The translations under genes were made by a program, and so were the position numbers. Positions 63,430 through 64,000 of a stretch of DNA of 64,000 bases are shown here, piece by piece. The stretch lies in contig NZ_KL544006.1 in the NCBI RefSeq assembly GCF_000711985.1, positions 384,503 to 448,502 of the forward strand. Reading direction: 5' to 3'. The notes under the pieces are model-generated. The model was not told the DNA's origin and ran no database searches. It saw only the letters and a list, made by a program, of their open reading frames with translations. The DNA comes from Rheinheimera texasensis DSM 17496. Lineage in GTDB: Bacteria; Pseudomonadota; Gammaproteobacteria; Enterobacterales; Alteromonadaceae. Position 1 is the first letter of the stretch; each line of letters opens with the position of its first letter.

Positions 63430-63489
63430 AATGAGCAAAAAGCTCAGGAGTTGTATAAATCAGAAATAAAATATAATTCTTTTCTTTTA

Positions 63490-64000
63490 TTAACCTTGCA
63501 GTAATGATAAAGCTGATTGTGGTCTTTGGTTCGATTGCGCCAGAATCGTCGTACTCGCTTGCTGCAAAATTTGTGAACGGGTCAATTCTGCAGTTTCCTT
63601 AGCGAAGTCAGTATCGCGGATACGGCTGCGCGCTGCTGAGACGTTTTCCACAATGTTAGACAAGTTGCGGATCGTCGATTGGAACCGGTTTTGTAGTGCA
63701 CCCAAGTCAGCACGTTTTGAATCGATAATAGTGATGGCGCTGTCCAGGGCTGTCAGGGCTGCTGAGGCACCTGTCAGGCTACTGATACTTAAATTCGCCA
63801 GACCAAGGCCTGAAGTCCCAAAACCGCCACCTGTACGCGAAATATTCACGCTGATGGTCTGGCCCGCATTAGCGCCTACCAGGAAAGTCGATGAATATTT
63901 ACCATCTAACAGCTTCACGCCACCAAACTGAGTTGTTGTCGCGACCCGGCTGATTTCAGCCTTCAGTGCCGATACTTCTTTTTGCAGTGCCAGCCGGTCA
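63490..64000 (-). CDS. fla: Flagellin, 5' part beyond window
   Basis: The C-terminal 169 residues of a fourth tandem flagellin; the frame is open to the right edge, so the N-terminal half lies outside. The end is [11 protein letters not shown], with Gln in place of the usual Gly. The segment from [19 protein letters not shown] to SKRADLGA is identical in protein to flagellin 62436-63266. It has an intrinsic terminator. Confidence 0.96.
   Translation of the reverse strand, partial: DRLALQKEVSALKAEISRVATTTQFGGVKLLDGKYSSTFLVGANAGQTISVNISRTGGGFGTSGLGLANLSISSLTGASAALTALDSAITIIDSKRADLGALQNRFQSTIRNLSNIVENVSAARSRIRDTDFAKETAELTRSQILQQASTTILAQSNQRPQSALSLLQG

Overview
The window looks like chromosome of a polarly flagellated, Alteromonadales-like gammaproteobacterium (Rheinheimera, Arsukibacterium or Shewanella relatives fit; this is inference). 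The flagellar gene order flagellins-flaG-fliD-fliS-flrA-flrB-flrC-fliE...fliR-flhB-flhA, with sigma54/FlrC-type regulators and sigma28-type flagellin promoters, is the order known from Vibrio, Shewanella and Pseudomonas polar systems. No rRNA, tRNA, transposase, integrase or CRISPR array was seen.

1-15280 (minus strand): the basal body, switch and export genes fliE-F-G-H-I-J-K-L-M-N-O-P-Q-R, flhB and flhA (flhA runs off the left edge). Genes are tightly packed. Good sigma54 -24/-12 elements precede fliE and flhA. 15528-19618: flrC, flrB and flrA, with a sigma54 element before flrB. 19738-20538: a divergent flagellin-like gene.

20768-57393: a flagellin and surface-sugar glycosylation island of about 36.6 kb that separates flrA from the fliD/fliS cluster, where related polar systems have these genes adjacent. 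It has five blocks. (a) Plus strand, pseB-C-F-G-I-H: a complete CMP-pseudaminic acid pathway, followed by a decayed SDR remnant and an AMP-forming ligase. (b) Minus strand 28221-31078: a TagF/TagB-like glycerophosphotransferase, a TagD-like glycerol-3-phosphate cytidylyltransferase and a glycosyltransferase, behind a sigma28-like promoter. (c) 31275-39666: two methyltransferases, a PhyH-type dioxygenase, a heptose-7-phosphate-type GHMP kinase, epimerases, an RmlC-like epimerase, a C-methyltransferase-like protein and a fused guanylyltransferase-phosphatase. (d) Plus strand 40014-44111: an epimerase, a CmcI-like methyltransferase, a split transketolase and a GmhA-like isomerase. Blocks c and d together look like a self-contained GDP-heptose supply and modification route. 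(e) Minus strand 44072-57393: a putative sialyltransferase-like protein, three Gfo/Idh/MocA oxidoreductases, SDR, legF, ptmE, neuD, legI, legG, legB and the Maf flagellin glycosyltransferase. No legC aminotransferase is seen.

57410-64000 (minus strand): fliT-like, fliS, fliD, flaG and four tandem flagellins (the last cut by the window). Near-consensus sigma28 promoters lie before flaG and the flagellins, and intrinsic terminators follow two of them. From flaG down to 44072 the genes are almost gapless and co-directional, so the flagellar cap genes, Maf and the legionaminate-type pathway may share a transcript. The picture is a late-flagellar regulon in which filament subunits, cap, chaperones and the sugar machinery that decorates the filament are produced together.
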